Below, piece after piece: positions 36,265 to 49,315 of a DNA stretch of 64,000 nt. Below the pieces are notes generated by a model, which did not search any database, was not told where the DNA came from, and saw nothing but the letters and a program-made list of their open reading frames with translations. Numbering within the stretch: the stretch's first letter is position 1; each line of letters starts with the position of its first letter. The position numbers and the translations under genes were made by a program. Source of the stretch: Misgurnus anguillicaudatus (taxonomy: Eukaryota; Chordata; Actinopteri; Cypriniformes; Cobitidae); assembly GCF_027580225.2 (NCBI RefSeq), contig NC_073341.2, positions 16,118,501-16,182,500 of the forward strand, in the 5' to 3' direction.

Positions 36265-36468
36265 CACTGAAAAAAATGATTCATTGAATTTAATCTTTTC
36301 CTTTCAAGGTAAGTGGTTGCAATCAATCCATTCAAGCCACATTCAAACAAAAGTTTTATATTTTATTTTACTTTACTAATCTTTTTTGTTAAATGTAGCT
36401 TAAATAAATTGATTGCAACCACTTACCTTAAAAAAATTGATTAAATTCAATGAATCATTTTTTCAGTG
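36265..36468. repeat. MITE with CACTGAAAAAAATGATTCAT ends, copy 1
   Basis: Both ends read CACTGAAAAAA(A)TGATTCATTG inwards, with subterminal AAGGTAAGTGGTTGCAATCA in inverted copies. A second copy is at 42098-42280. Confidence 0.7.
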
Positions 36469-37272
36469 TGTTGTAAATAACATTGACGAAATTCTTATAG
36501 ATTTCTTGCAAAAAACGATTCAAGTTGCTTCACAAGACGTCCATATGTCATCAGGAGTCATGAGGATTACCTTTGTATTGGATATATCTGCTTTTTGAGC
36601 TTTCAAAGTGGCGGATCTGTTGATTTGCATTATATGAATCACAGATGGGGTTTTAGCAAAATATTTTCTTTATTGATCTACTGAAGAAAAAAGATGAGTA
36701 GATTAACAGCAAATTTTTATTTTTGGGTGAACTATTCCTTATATTATACACTTAATATTATATTAATCGTCCACTTTTACGTTTTTTTTACTTTTGCAGA
36801 GCAAAACACTATATATCTCACATATATACACGCGATTCTATGCATAACATAACATGCTATAGGCAATATAATATTGCATTAACCTTATTGCAGCGGGCAA
36901 TCCTCCTGCGCAGTTTGCAGTCATTTTCTACACCTTAACACAGAGAGCAAAGGATGACGTGACAGACAACTAATTGTGCAGTGTGATTCCGTTCACACGC
37001 CACAGCTTCTCTGTAAATGCGGTTGTGAAACCCAAAAATGTACGGGTGTAAGGTCAGTTATAGAATGCGGTTGTCAAACCCATAAATAACCAAACTGCGT
37101 GTGAACGCAACCGTCTTAAGAACTCAAAAACGGTTTTGACAAGCCGTGTGAACGCAGCCTAAGTTACTGGGTTGATCTTTTTCACATTTTCTAGATTGAT
37201 AGAAGCACTGGGGACCCAATTACAGCACTTAAACATGGAAAAAGTCGGATTTTCATGATATGTCTCCTTTAA

Positions 37273-38667
37273 CATTTCAGCTAGATTGAGTTGGAGAATA
37301 AAATTTCTAACCAACCCCTAAATTGTTGCACATTTCACAGCAAACATAAGGCTAGTCGCATTTGAAAAAAGTCAGATGCAAAAATAAACCCAGCTCCACT
37401 GAAAGGTCTGTCTGAAATACATTTGGCATTTAAAACTTGTGAAATGCTGGAACATTCCTCAAAATACTTAAAAAACCTGCTTTTAGAGTTTCCTTCTCTA
37501 AGAAATAAAACAAATAATACAGAGCGGCTTCCTGAAGTTTTAAATGAATCTATATTTTTATGATGGGTGGATGACTGATCAATTACCCTTTAATTATTCT
37601 CTTTGTAATAAAACAAACAAAACAGCTTGTATGCTAATGCTGAAGAATTCAAATCAAGGAAATATATCTACAAGGTATTATTCTGTAATAACACAGTGAG
37701 TTTTGGGACTGCATCATAGGGTAATTTGCTGTTTCATATGCTGTTTTTATTTGCCTTGGTTGTGCCAGTGTAGGAACTGCATGATGATATAACACAGTCA
37801 TGCTGTGTTTTTAATATTTAAGATATCCAGTGTCTTTGCAGCCATGCATTGTTCCCCAGCATTACATAGTGCTTATTTTTGCTTTCGGTTTATAGAAGGA
37901 AGTAGTATGATCCCGTCAAGATATTATTTTTAGAGACAGGAATGTTGTAGTAACTTGCTGAGCAAGCTGAATTAGAAACAAAATATCTTCAATTAAATGC
38001 TTCTGAGAACAGAATAGTCAGCATATTTGCATAATGTTTACATGATAGTCAGTTTATAAGAGAGAGAAAGCTACTTTTAACATTTTCGCAATTATGATTT
38101 GTCTTTATGATTACTGATTTTTCTTCTGATTTATGACTTTTTTTCAAATGTTTAGCACTTTTTTATCATGTAATTGCACATTCATTGGTAGTCCAACTTT
38201 AGCTCATTTGCAACATTTGGATCTAATTATATTTTAATGGGTTGAGACAAAGGCACTGTGTGTGTGCAAATGGTACTTTAAGCAAAAGTTTGAAAATGTT
38301 AAACATCTGAAACGTTTCAATTATGTATTTTGTTGACACAGAGTTTAATGAACGGACATGACACATACTGAGAGGATCACTTCTGACAGTTTTATGAGTT
38401 GACTCTTGCGCTTTAATGTAAGAGACACAATTTTCCCATGTGATTTAGTATGCAGGCTAAGTATACCAAAGTAATATGTTGTTATAGCAGTTTGCATGAC
38501 ATTTAAGTACAGCAGCACTATTTGAACTGTTTGAAGACAACAAACATAATTATGTCCAGCTATTTCATTAATTTTTGCTCTGATAGCAACAACAAGCAAA
38601 AAATCCAAATAAACCCAAAGCAGGATTGAGCATTGTGCATCGCCAAGCAAACCATAAGCAAACATAC
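37273..38667. other. Anonymous intron sequence
   Basis: AT-rich, no delimited element. Confidence 0.4.
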
Positions 38668-39315
38668 ACTGTCAGAAAAAAATGGCCAAAATATGTACCC
38701 CAGCTGCCACTGGGGTGGTACCCTTTCAAAAAGTACAACTTTGGACCTATTGGGGTGGTTTCTGGGACAGGTTTTATCCTAGTCTCTGAATAAAATGCAT
38801 GTTATGTGTTTTTTAAGACACCTTGTACTGACATATCTTAAGATATGAGTGAGTCTCATGATGCACTTGTATTGTTTTTTTTTTTTGTAAGGCCTAGTCC
38901 CGGATTAATTTAAAAAAACTTGATTTGATTTATACCTCAGATGTTCACATCAAAGGAACACATTGGTACCAAATTTATACATCTGGGGCCTCATGTATAA
39001 AACTATTCGTAGGATTCTTACTAAAAGCCTACTTACGCACAAAAGCCAAAAATGGCATACACCAAAAATTATGAAGACTTATAAAACAAAGCAATGTTCC
39101 CTTTATAAATCACAGATCACCTGCAAGTGTGCGTACATGAATCATCCTAATATCCCACCCTGCAAGCCCATTCTCCCATCAAGTTTGTTTTTTTATAAAT
39201 CACAACCTTTGCGTGGGAACTGGCGTACGCACGTTTTCAGCCCTGTTTTGTGCGTACGCATGCTTTATACATGAGGCCCCTGGGGTATATATTTTGACCA
39301 TTTTCTTCTGACAGT
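38668..39315. repeat. CACTGTCAG MITE, copy 2, with two insertions
   Basis: Left CACTGTCAGAAAAAAATGGC, right TTTTGACCATTTTCTTCTGA-CAGT. Inserted are a GGGACAGG...CCTAGTC repeat (~38755-38953) and the MITE 38985-39280. Confidence 0.6.
38985..39280. repeat. 296-bp MITE with GGGGCCTCATGTATAAA ends
   Basis: The 17-bp ends are perfect inverted copies (38985-39001 and 39264-39280). Internal TACGCAC and GTGCGTA words are also inverted. Confidence 0.75.
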
Positions 39316-39981
39316 AATGGTATGCTTTGAATCTGCTCCAAGAACCTTCATAACATTTCACAATTGTAGTGGCCATTGAATCATTTCTTTGTATGATGTT
39401 TATATAAATACATTGCATTTAATATGACTCAAGTGTACTGTATGTGACTTGATCTACTATTGAGAACAGTACCTTACAGAACATCTTGTGTTATAAATAG
39501 ACTTTGTCGTGGCTGGAGAGTTACCATGCAGAGCAATAATGACATTGTATGACCATACCAGAGCTGTTGACTGTATTATTATTGTGACCCCAAACATCTC
39601 GGTTGACAGTGGCATTGAGGACTGAAGGCCAAATAAAACCATGTGGATATAAGATAATAATACTCAAAGCTGTTATACCTATTTTAAATTGGATTTGTGG
39701 ATTAGTAGTATTGAATGTAATGCCATGTCAGAAGCTGATAACCATTTGGACTGAAATGGGATTATTTTTATAATGGAAATAATAAAATTGAGAGGTCACA
39801 AAGTCAACCTCTTAATAGTCCTAAATGTAAGCTTCATTATAAATAACACAACTTGGACATTTTCTTTACAGGATTTGTAACAAACCCCTAATTTTGAAAA
39901 TGAAATATTTCAAAAGAAAAGTTTTTCTATAAAGTGTTTCTATAACCAGACTGCTAATTGGTTTTGACCTGTAATTGACAT

Positions 39982-40643
39982 ACACTCTTAGAAAGGATCT
40001 TTTTGTGTTAAAATAAAACACAAGTTGTGTTAAAAGTAACACAAAATGTGTTGTTTCAATAATAACACAGAGATGGGAGGATTCTGTGACAATGCATTTA
40101 GTGATTTTAAAGGGGCAATGGCATAAAAATCTGACTTTTTTCATGTTTAAGTGCTATGATTGGGTTCCCAGTGCTTCTATCAATCTAGAAAATGTGAAAA
40201 AGATCAACCCAGTAATTTAGTTTTGGTAAACCATTCTCTACAAGCACTTAAAAAATGGGTTGTTCAAATGTGGCTCTCTTTATGATGTCATAAGGAGCTC
40301 TTATTATAATAATGCCGCCCCTTAATCTGCACTATTCAATAACAGCACTGCCATTTAGTGCAGAGAAAAAGAGAGAGAGAAAATAATTCACAGCACAATT
40401 AAGTTCAATTGCAACAAAACGCTCATTTGCATTTAAATGGACGCACGCAAAACGGCACATTTTTGCACACACCTACAAAGTGGCAATTTTGACATGCTAT
40501 GATAAATTATTTATATGGAATTTTGAGCTAAAACTTCACATATGTGCTCTGGGGACACCAAAGATTTATTTGAAAAAAGTCTTGTGCCATGGCCCCTTTA
40601 ATTAACTAATCTGTTGTTTTAAACACATCTGTTTTAAGAGTGT
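39982..40643. repeat. MITE with ACACTCTTA ends, carrying a nested element
   Basis: ACACTCTTAGAAAGGATC opens and TCTGTTTTAAGAGTGT closes it. The 491-bp element at 40109-40599 is inserted inside. Confidence 0.55.
40109..40599. repeat. Intact 491-bp MITE with AAAGGGGCAATGGCA ends
   Basis: AAAGGGGCAATGGCATAA at the left is inverted at the right as TTGTGCCATGGCCCCTTT. It is the uninterrupted reference copy for 32968-37272 and 59757-61240. A short GA run is present near 40368. Confidence 0.7.
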
Positions 40644-42097
40644 AGTGACACAGTACATAAAGCATCAGACTTAAGTCAAAACTTAAGTCTAAGGAACTCG
40701 TATCAGACCAAAATTAGATAGATACTGAAACCATAATATCCAGTAAAGGTTTGAGAAAAAGAAATTCGACAGCTACTTCAAACATAAAACAGGACAATGT
40801 TTGAGATGGCATCAGGACAAGGCTCTGAATGTCTCTGACTGTCCCAGTTAAAGCTCGGTCACTCTTAAACAAGCTGTCAAGTGCTTGAGAGGAGCTGCCA
40901 ATATACAGGTGAGAAAAGCTGCTAGAATCCTCCAGAAGAAAACTCACAATTCTTCTGCAAAGTTCTGACTAAGCTACATAAGAAAGCATAAGAAACTAAT
41001 TCAATTAAAACAACAAAACAAAACTATATGCACTCTCTGCATATTTTCTAGTAGCAATGTACCTTCATAAAGTCTGTGTATTATAAAGGTGAAGGCAGTT
41101 ACAGTATGAAAGACATATTCAAGAAAATGAGTAAGACCTAATAACAGGTGTAGCGGCTAACTGTAATGCGCATCTTAAACTCTAGGGTGTCCGTTTTCCA
41201 TACAGAGGTGATTTCTCAGACAGGGTTCATAGTCCTAGTCTAAAATGCATGTTTAATTTAAAAACATCTTGCTCTGACATATCTTAACATATATCAGTGC
41301 CATTGTTTTGTCTGAAGATGTCTCAAGGCCTTGTCCTGGATTATTCTGGATTATTCCGCCCCACAGGGTTTATATTAATCCATGCCTTAGTTATATTAAG
41401 ACATAGTTTTTAAACATACCTTACAAAAAGCAATACCGATGTGCATCTTGAAACAAAACAGTGGCACTGATATATGTTAAGATATATCAGCAGATATTGT
41501 ATACAATCACAAATAAGCTCATTTGTGTGAAAGCATGAAAAGCTACTTAAAACACACATATAAAAGAGAGATTTGCCAGCTGGCTTGCCACCTCTCCTAT
41601 TCACCCTCTCTCTCACTACATTCATTATTGATGGACTGCCAACCCACATAACAGTATATAAGACTGATATGAAGAAAGAGATAATCATATCGTTAAGGGA
41701 GACAGCTCTGAGCCACAATGTTACCACATCCTCAAATTGTATCACATCGACTTACGTATACTGTAATCCTTTAGTATTTCTTCTTAAAATAATAATAATT
41801 AGTTAATTGCTGTAAAATTCTTTATATTTAGAATATATGTTTAGGCAATTAGCAGATGCATTTATCCAAAGTGATTTATGAAAGAGTGAACAATGCCATA
41901 CAATGCCATAGAAGCAGCACTTCTGTCTCAATGGTATAAATAACCTTTAAAGCCCCCATAAAAAATTTAAATGAAACTTTTTCCCTTTATAAATACGTTA
42001 GGCTTAAGAATAAATGTAAACTGGAATGGTCCAAAACACTGACAAAAACCTCATACAGAAGATATTAGCATACAAAATAGTAAAATAGTAAAAATAC
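40644..42097. other. Anonymous intron sequence with one short repeat
   Basis: 41215-41350 resembles the GGGACAGG...CCTAGTC repeat inside 38755-38953. The frame at 40714-40947 (minus) has no known similarity. Confidence 0.4.
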
Positions 42098-42280
42098 ACT
42101 GATAAAAAACGATTAATTAAATTTAGGTAAGTGGTCGCAATCAATTTATGTAAGCTACATTTAAACAAAAGTGTTTTTTTTCTAGTTTTTTTGTTTAAAT
42201 GTTCCTTAAATACCGTAAATTGATTTTGACCACTTACCTTAAGAAAATTGAGTAAATTTAATGAATCATTTTTTTTGTGT
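42098..42280. repeat. MITE with CACTGA...TGATT ends, copy 2
   Basis: Diverged copy of 36265-36468, with AGGTAAGTGGTCGCAATCAA paired with TTGATTTTGACCACTTACCT. Confidence 0.65.
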
Positions 42281-42529
42281 AGTCTAGAATTTTTATGACA
42301 TCACCCTACACTTTAACTTCTCATTAGATTTCCTGTCCAAAAAAATTGCTCAATAGATCAACCATCTCGCCTTCTACGTTTTGTAACAGTACGTCTTTGC
42401 TAAACTGTGCCATAAATAAAACATTATTGTTTTTTTAATGGGGGATAGTTTCATTCTGACTTCCTGTTTCAGTTAAACCGACATCATCACATCAAATAAA
42501 GCTGCACATTACAATGCACTTCAATGAAC

Positions 42530-42670
42530 CATTAACATCTGAAGAACCTTTCTGATTCACAAAAGGTTCTTTGTTAAAAGGTAAGAAAGAAATGGTTCCT
42601 TAAAGAACCTTTGAAACCTCTATAAGGTCAAAAGGTTCCTTCAAGGAACCAAAAATGGTTGAAAAATGTT
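42530..42670. repeat. AGGTTCTTT/AAAGAACCT repeat
   Basis: Alternating AAGGTTCTTT and AAAGAACCTTT words form an imperfect hairpin, a pattern common in fish MITEs. Confidence 0.5.
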
Positions 42671-42702
42671 CAACTTTGGGTGAAACGCTCAGCTCGCCAA
42701 TG

Positions 42703-43395
42703 TCACTTCTCACCACGTCTTAGTTAACGTCAAATTCAAGGACCTTTCAAGGACTTTCCAGGTCCAATACCCTCAAATTCAAGGACTAAATGTGGGGACA
42801 CATTTCAAGTGAGAGCAAGGTTTAATCGTGTTATCTTTTAAGATACATTGTTACAGTTCCCTTTCGAAGGAACTCATGCTGCGTCACTGCGGTGACACTT
42901 TGGGGATGCCTCCAGTGGTAAGTGCATCTGAATGTGTATATCAAATTCAACCAATGGTGAGGCTTAACGACAAAGACAGGGTGACACGGGAGCCAGGAAG
43001 TATATCGCTATCTAAAATATTGCCAAAGACGGCGTTACAGAGATGCAGGAAGTATGGCAAGGGAGACGCAGCGTCTCGTTCCCTTCTCAAGGAACAACAG
43101 TTACATATGTAACCAGAGACATTTTCATGTGTCAAACACAACTATGCAAAAAAGCATTTTGGTATGAATCAACATTTGCATACAGAAGATATTTAAAGTG
43201 AACAGTTTAGCATTTTTATGATATTATCCTACACTAGACAGGGAATAATATGGATTTTTCCCCCAAAAAAACATAAAATAGATTCAAGCACTTTCAATGA
43301 CTTGTATGTATATTTTCAAAAACTTCCCAGGGCCTTGAATCCCCCCCCCCAGATTCACAAACTTTCAAGGATTTTAAGGTCCTGTGGAAACCCTG
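42703..43395 (+). repeat. Composite hAT-like MITE, copy 2
   Basis: The same as 3415-4115. The right end GGTCCTGTGGAAACCCTG is well preserved and is the inverse of CAGGGTTTCCACAG, a hAT-like terminus. Confidence 0.65.
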
Positions 43396-45450
43396 CACTC
43401 GGCCATCCAATCACAGTGGAGGAGTAGTGGGACAAATATCACAACAACCAACCGACGCATCGTTCAACGACTGACAAACACAGCAGAAGTAAAAAAAAGC
43501 TGGCAAGCACTCAAAATCTGCGTCCGCCTGGCGTTTTCAGCTGCGGTTAAACACCAAGCCCCCTAATAAGAGAAGTGTTGTACAAAGTTACAGCTTCAAG
43601 CTTCTTCCTCAGGATGACCACATAAAGCTTCATAGAAATTTCCCTGGCACTCAAATATGATGATATGCCCACTTAATACGATGAAAAGAAACCATTTACC
43701 ATCAACATTTTGTCAAGGATCAGTCTTAATCAGTCAGAATTTCCAACAATTCATTCTACAAGTTATTCATGAAGTGCTGAGTAATGTGTGACCCTGTCTG
43801 TGAAATCAAGGCTAAAGTCCCATCATCTAATTTTGAGATCAGGAGCATCAAAGTTTGATTTCAATCTTTGTCATGACCTTACTCAGTCAATAATAAAGAT
43901 ATCAAGGTTATACTTTCACAGAATGTTCTTTACATAATGTAGGATGAATTTATATAGAAAGCAGTAAATCACAAAAAGTGAGTTTTGGTAAGTTTTCACA
44001 GGCATTGTCAAATATCTCTTTAAAATATGAACAGAGATTAACCTGCCATCTCTTGATTTTGTGGTCATCACACAGAAGACTGTGTCTACTTTCACTTGTC
44101 TTTATCACCTTTCATCTGAACTGTGCTCTAAATAAAACTACTGTGACTTTACACCTTGCACGCTTACCTATGCAAACCTAAAATCCAAACAGAATCATTT
44201 GCAAACATTGCCTCTCAGTATTTCAACCTTTTAATGTATTACAATTACTAGTTATTTAGACTTTAGACAACCAAATTGCTGTTAGTTCAGTCAGTAATCA
44301 ACCACCTGAATACTTATAAAACTGAATAACACTGTAACATCTGAGAGATTTTATGGGACATTAGTAACATGAGCACCTTGTGCCCGCACACATCAGCTTT
44401 AATAAGACAGAATAATCTTAAATATATATGACAGAAGCAGGTAACGTGGAAGACTTACCGTGTTGCTGCCACAGACCGTCATCCATCCAAACTGGCCCAA
44501 AGTCACAACAACCACACCTTCACATACTCATGCAAGCGTACACACACTCAAACATACTTCCTTCAACTGCAAGTTGAATGACTGCATTTTTGACACCTCT
44601 AGAAGAGGGAAAACAATGCGTGTAAATATAGCTGAGTGACGTACATATGATGATTAATGCCGCAACATTAACACTGGCGGGGATGAAGAAAGGGGAGGGA
44701 ATGAGAGATGAGCAATGCTTTCATTTACCTGCTGTCATTCTTCAACAGCTTTTGTGGAATGAAAAGGGGGTGGAGCAAAGTTCATGTGCTTTTACAGCCA
44801 GCTGTGAAGGTTTAAAAGCTAAACTAGTTAAAGAGTCAGGTACTGTTTAGTTATGTGAGATTGAAAGTAAGAGAAAATAGATTTTTCACACATTACTTTT
44901 ATTCAACTTTACAACATTTTTGATTAAAGGTGTATAATTTATAGGCCTATGCCATTAGTAGCACCACACACACAAAAATGTTTCCAAAAAATGATTTCCC
45001 CCCGACATTACTGCAATAGTTCAGCAAACAGTTGGTCCCGCCCAAAGTTGACATGTCAGGCTGCTCAGCCAATAAGAGGAATGCAAATTAAAAAATGAAT
45101 AACACCACAGAACCACGCTGATGACTCTCTTGGGAAATCAACCTATGATTGCCATCTTCACAGCTGTCTCTGTATATTACAAAGGAAGTTCAGACAGTAA
45201 CAAAAGCACACATATACTATTTAAAAAAAAGTACAATGTTGCCAGTGCATTTTCATCATGTACATAAAAGTGGCTTATGTGTGAAGATTTTATTAGATTT
45301 TTTTCTTCTGACGAAATATTTCATAAGCAATAAAAAATGTTAATTAAGTCATGACATTAAAATATATTTTGAAATAATGTCTTTCATCATATACACTTGC
45401 ATATTCAGCTTTAATTTATACCTCCTGTTACATCTGAAAACAATTGTGCA
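43396..45450. other. Anonymous intron sequence with a strong isolated donor
   Basis: The minus strand reads GGCAGCAACACG then GTAAGTC at 44459/44458, an excellent donor with ATGGATGACGGTCTGTGG just upstream. It might end an alternative first exon of iqsec2, but joined directly to 26676 it is out of frame. Confidence 0.3.
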
Positions 45451-46043
45451 CTGTCAAAATAATTGTCAAAATTTTTGTCATTTGGGCAGTACCCTTTAAA
45501 AGTACAGCTTTACACCTAGAGTTCATAGTACAGGGCTCCAGACTAACTTTTTTCACTAGGAGCACAGTGGCCCCCAACTGAAAATTTTAGGGGCGCAACC
45601 AGACAATTTAGGAGCACACACCGTAAATCAACATGCTAACCAAATATTCACATTTCTACTAATTTCCACTGTATTACTAATAAATACTTTCATGATAGAT
45701 GCAGAAAGTACAATGTGCTGTTTCAAATGTCACATCACAAAATAAAATAATTTACTGGTCGCGTATGTGCGACTGGATGTAAAATTCAGTGGCACTCTCT
45801 CAAATTTTGGTGGCAAAATGCCACCATTTGGTGGCAGTCTGGAGCCCTGTAGTACCTCAGAGGCATGTATTGGGTAGCAAAGAGAGCTTATTAGTACCCA
45901 AAAGATACATAGTCTATTAGTATCTCAAAGGTACATGTAGGTACCAAATGCATACATATCTGTACCTAATGGTAAATTTTTTAAAACTTTTTTAAAGGGT
46001 ACTGCCTCTGGCTTCATAGTTTGACCATTTTATCTAACAGTGT
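45451..46043. repeat. CACTGTCA MITE, copy 3, with a hAT-like insertion
   Basis: CACTGTCAAAATAATTGTC opens and GTTTGACCATTTTATCTAAC-AGTG closes it; the insertion 45531-45849 splits it. Confidence 0.6.
45531..45849. mobile_element. 319-bp hAT-like MITE with CAGGGCTCCAGACT ends
   Basis: CAGGGCTCCAGACT and its perfect inverse AGTCTGGAGCCCTG, with TAGTA on both sides. CAGGG termini are typical of hAT. Confidence 0.7.
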
Positions 46044-48256
46044 AACCAAAAATTGTTCTCATACACTATAATGTAGTAATGCATACAGACAATAACAGTT
46101 ACAGTATATTTCAGTTGCTGTTCATACATAAGTATGCTCCTAATACACAGTGAGTGAAACAAATAAGCAATTGTATTAAAATGTTTAAAATAAATATGAA
46201 AGAATAACCCGACATGTATTTAATGCTTATAGAATAGTTTATATGTAATGTTTCTAGTAAACACAGCTTGAAACAAAATCTGTAATCGTGATTGACATAA
46301 CAATTCTCACTTTTATATATACTGTATAGTTATATATGATGTGCACCTCATTTGTCAATGCATGAAATATATAACGATTTCATTATAAAGATAACATGCA
46401 CAAATTTAAACTAATTTTGCTAATGTTGTGTCAGGGAAATCTTCAAAATTGTTGGCAATGCTTTAAGACTTAATCACATAAATTAAACCCACTGTTACAA
46501 TAGCTCACAGGAGACCGAAAACTATCACAATAACATTAATTCTACAAAAAAGTTGTTTCGTGCTAACAATGTCAATCCTTGCATGCTGATTGGTTGCAGG
46601 TTACCGAGAGGAGGGGCTACTGCACTGGGAGGCGGTGCAACAGAACTGATGCACAGCATTAGTCTCCTTCTCCTCCTCCACACTAATGTGCATGGGACAA
46701 GGGTCAGAAGTTTGAAAGAGAAAGAGATAGACAGGAGTAATGAAATGTGTAGAGAGAACATGAAAATGCAAACAATTGTTTTGAACAAATGAGTTTCTTA
46801 CTAAAGTAAGCTAAAATAAACTAACTAAATAAATAAAGTTAGCATTATATATATATATATATATCATGCTCAGATGAACTGCTTTGTTTACTTGTGTCCA
46901 CTAGATGGCAGACTCAACACATTGCAATAGTGGAGTAAAAGTTGATTTATCGTACAGTTGTAGTTGCCTTGTTCATCTACAAGTATACAAATATGTATAT
47001 CACCTACTGTGTAACTTAAAAAGATGCCATGTTTAATTTAACAATATATTTTTATTGTTTTGTCAATGCAAATAGGGCTTTGAGGGAGATGAAAGCACCC
47101 TAAAATCAGGAGGCAACTTTTTTGCCATGAAATAACCATGTTATTACTTTAATAATAGTTTTACAACCCTACAAACTTTCCAAGCAAAATTTTGATTGCA
47201 TATAAGTAAATGTATATTACCATGAGCTGACTTGAGGGAAGCCTAATGGTTAATGTAATAAACTTTAAAAAAAAGTTAGAGAACATTCTCTAAATGAAGA
47301 CAAATGTGTCTATTGGATAAAATCAAACTGGACTGGAGCACATACAAAATTATATGGCAGAGTAATCCAAGTCTCTTTGCGCCGCGACCGCAGGGACGGT
47401 TAATATTCATAATGTTTGTTTTTAACAATGTGCTGCGCTGCCGCACGTCGAAAATAAACATAGCATAGATTAAGTGAAAGTAGCGCATTAAATTTGGGGT
47501 GGCACACGGGGTGGCCAGTGACATGTCAAGGGTGTCCAGTGCCACCCTGGACACCCCTCTGGCTCCGCCACTGACCACAAAACCAGTAAAGGTCAATTTT
47601 GTAAATTTTAAAATAAATAAGCTTTTCATTAATGTATGGTTTGTAAGGATAGGACAATATTCGCAGAGATACAGCTTTAAAAATCTGCAATCTGAGTGTG
47701 CAAAAAATCTAAATATTAATAGCATTGCCTTTAAAGTTGTCCAAAATAAAGCAATAAACCCCAAGAAGCAGTGGGTTACCAGTGCATTTTATAACAGCTA
47801 AGGGGCGTTGTTAGGCACGACGCCACCCAGTGGATAATAGCGGGCGTATGAACTTCAGTTATAAACTCCTCAGACAACGTTTTCTCTTTATTGACGAGAT
47901 GACTCAACAGTATTTATTGACATTTATTTGGATATCGCCATTAATTGTGCAATTGTAGACAAATTAAAAATATGATTAAAGACTGTTGTGTTTATTCTCA
48001 TAAATCAGTACGCAGCAACAGTGGCGCAGTGATACTTATGTAATGTGGTCTGAACCGTGAGGTTACCGGTGTATTTTATCACGGCTTAGAACGCGTTTCA
48101 ACCAATCAGAATGAAGAACCAGAACTGCCCGTTTTATAAGATGTCATTAGCAACTGTATCCACTTACAAAAATAAAGCTTCATGGAACATAATCTTAACT
48201 TGATTTTTGGCCCAAACTATGTATTTTGGCTTTTGCTACAAATATACCCATGCTAC
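46044..48256. other. Anonymous intron sequence with repeat fragments
   Basis: A short (TA)n run lies at 46849-46864. CTGGCTCCGCCACTG near 47560 and GGTTACCGGTGTATTTTATC near 48061 (with GTTACCAGTGCATTTTAT near 47775) look like ends of known fish repeats but could not be delimited. Confidence 0.4.
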
Positions 48257-49315
48257 TTAAAGGGACACTTTTTTGAAAATAGAGATGATTTTTACCATTT
48301 TGGAATCCGTTCAGTCGATCTCCGAGTATGGCGCTAGCACTTTTAGCATAGCTTAGTAAAATCTATTGAATCTGATTAGACCATTAGCATCACACTAAAA
48401 AATAACCAAAGAGTTTAGATATTTTTCCTATTTAAAACTTGACTCTTCTGTAGTTACATCCTGTACTAACTGTGGGTTCACACCAGCCGCATTTGAGACG
48501 TCAAATTCGCGTCTACAAATTCTAGTCATCGAGACATTTACGTGGAAATTCGCGTCATGGGAGGGGCTTCTGCGACTCCGCTCACTTCCTGTAATCATGT
48601 CACTACTAGAGCAAGCTCCTGATAGGTTAACGCGGCATGTTTTTCTGTCAAAGTTCAAATTTTTCAACTCTGGCATTTCTTGCAGCAACACTCAATTCAC
48701 GCCATTCGCGCGAACTACATGCACTCATGAGGCGTAATCGCGTCTACCGCACCACAATAAAGGCATAATTCGTGCCGCAAGCCCTCAAGACGTACTTCAA
48801 CGTGTTTTTACATTGACTTAACATTGAAATCACTCGCGCTTGACGCCTCTACCGCGGCTGGTGTGAGCGCAGCATTAGACTGACGTAAAATTAAAAGTTG
48901 CGATTTTCTAGGCCAATATGTCTAGGAACTATACTTTCATTCTGCCATAAATATGCAAGGCCATTGCTGCTGTAACATGGCTGCAGGAGGCGCAATGATA
49001 TTATGCAGTGCCTGAAAATACTGCTATTGAAAGTTACCAAGGGGACTACTTTCGGGCACTGGGTAATATCACTGCACCTTCCGCAGCCATGTACGGCAGC
49101 AAAGTCCTTGATTATTACGCCAGAATGAGAGTATAGTTTCTAGCCATATCTGCCTAGAAAATCGTGACTTATAATTTTCTGTCGGTCTTAGTACACGATG
49201 TAACTACAAAAGTTTTAAATAGGAAAAATATCCAAACTCTTTGGTTATTTTTGTGCGTTTAACTCTAGGGGAGCTGGAAAATGAGCATATTAAAAAAATT
49301 GGAGTGTCCCTTTAA
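48257..49315. repeat. Foldback element with TTAAAGGGACAC ends
   Basis: TTAAAGGGACACTTTTTTGA at the left, GGAGTGTCCCTTTAA at the right. Long internal stretches such as TAACCAAAGAGTTTAGATAT and GTAGTTACATC recur inverted in the right half, so the element folds into a long hairpin. It is interrupted by a MITE at 48468-48875. Confidence 0.65.
48468..48875. repeat. GGTTCACACCAGCCGC MITE, copy 2
   Basis: GGGTTCACACCAGCCGC at the left and GCGGCTGGTGTGAGCGCAGC at the right, CpG-rich, inserted in the foldback element. Flanked by TAA and TTA, compatible with a 3-bp TWA duplication as in PIF/Harbinger (tentative). Confidence 0.6.

Larger units (their letters stand above)
32968..37272 (-). mobile_element. 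Island of nested inverted-repeat transposons
   Basis: The outer ends (AAAGGGGACATTTCATAAGA left, complement of AAAGGAGACATATCATGAAA right) are those of the 491-bp element at 40109-40599. About 3.9 kb is inserted in it: an element with GTGCATTCACA-like ends (~33290 to ~37150), a TGCGTTCACACCAGCCGCGG MITE (33426-36238), a further element 34200-35869, and a MITE at 36265-36468. Confidence 0.6.

Noticed and set aside
40714..40947. 77-codon minus-strand frame LEDSSSFSHLYIGSSSQ
   Set aside because: Protein-like composition, but no family recognised, no splice context and no second exon.
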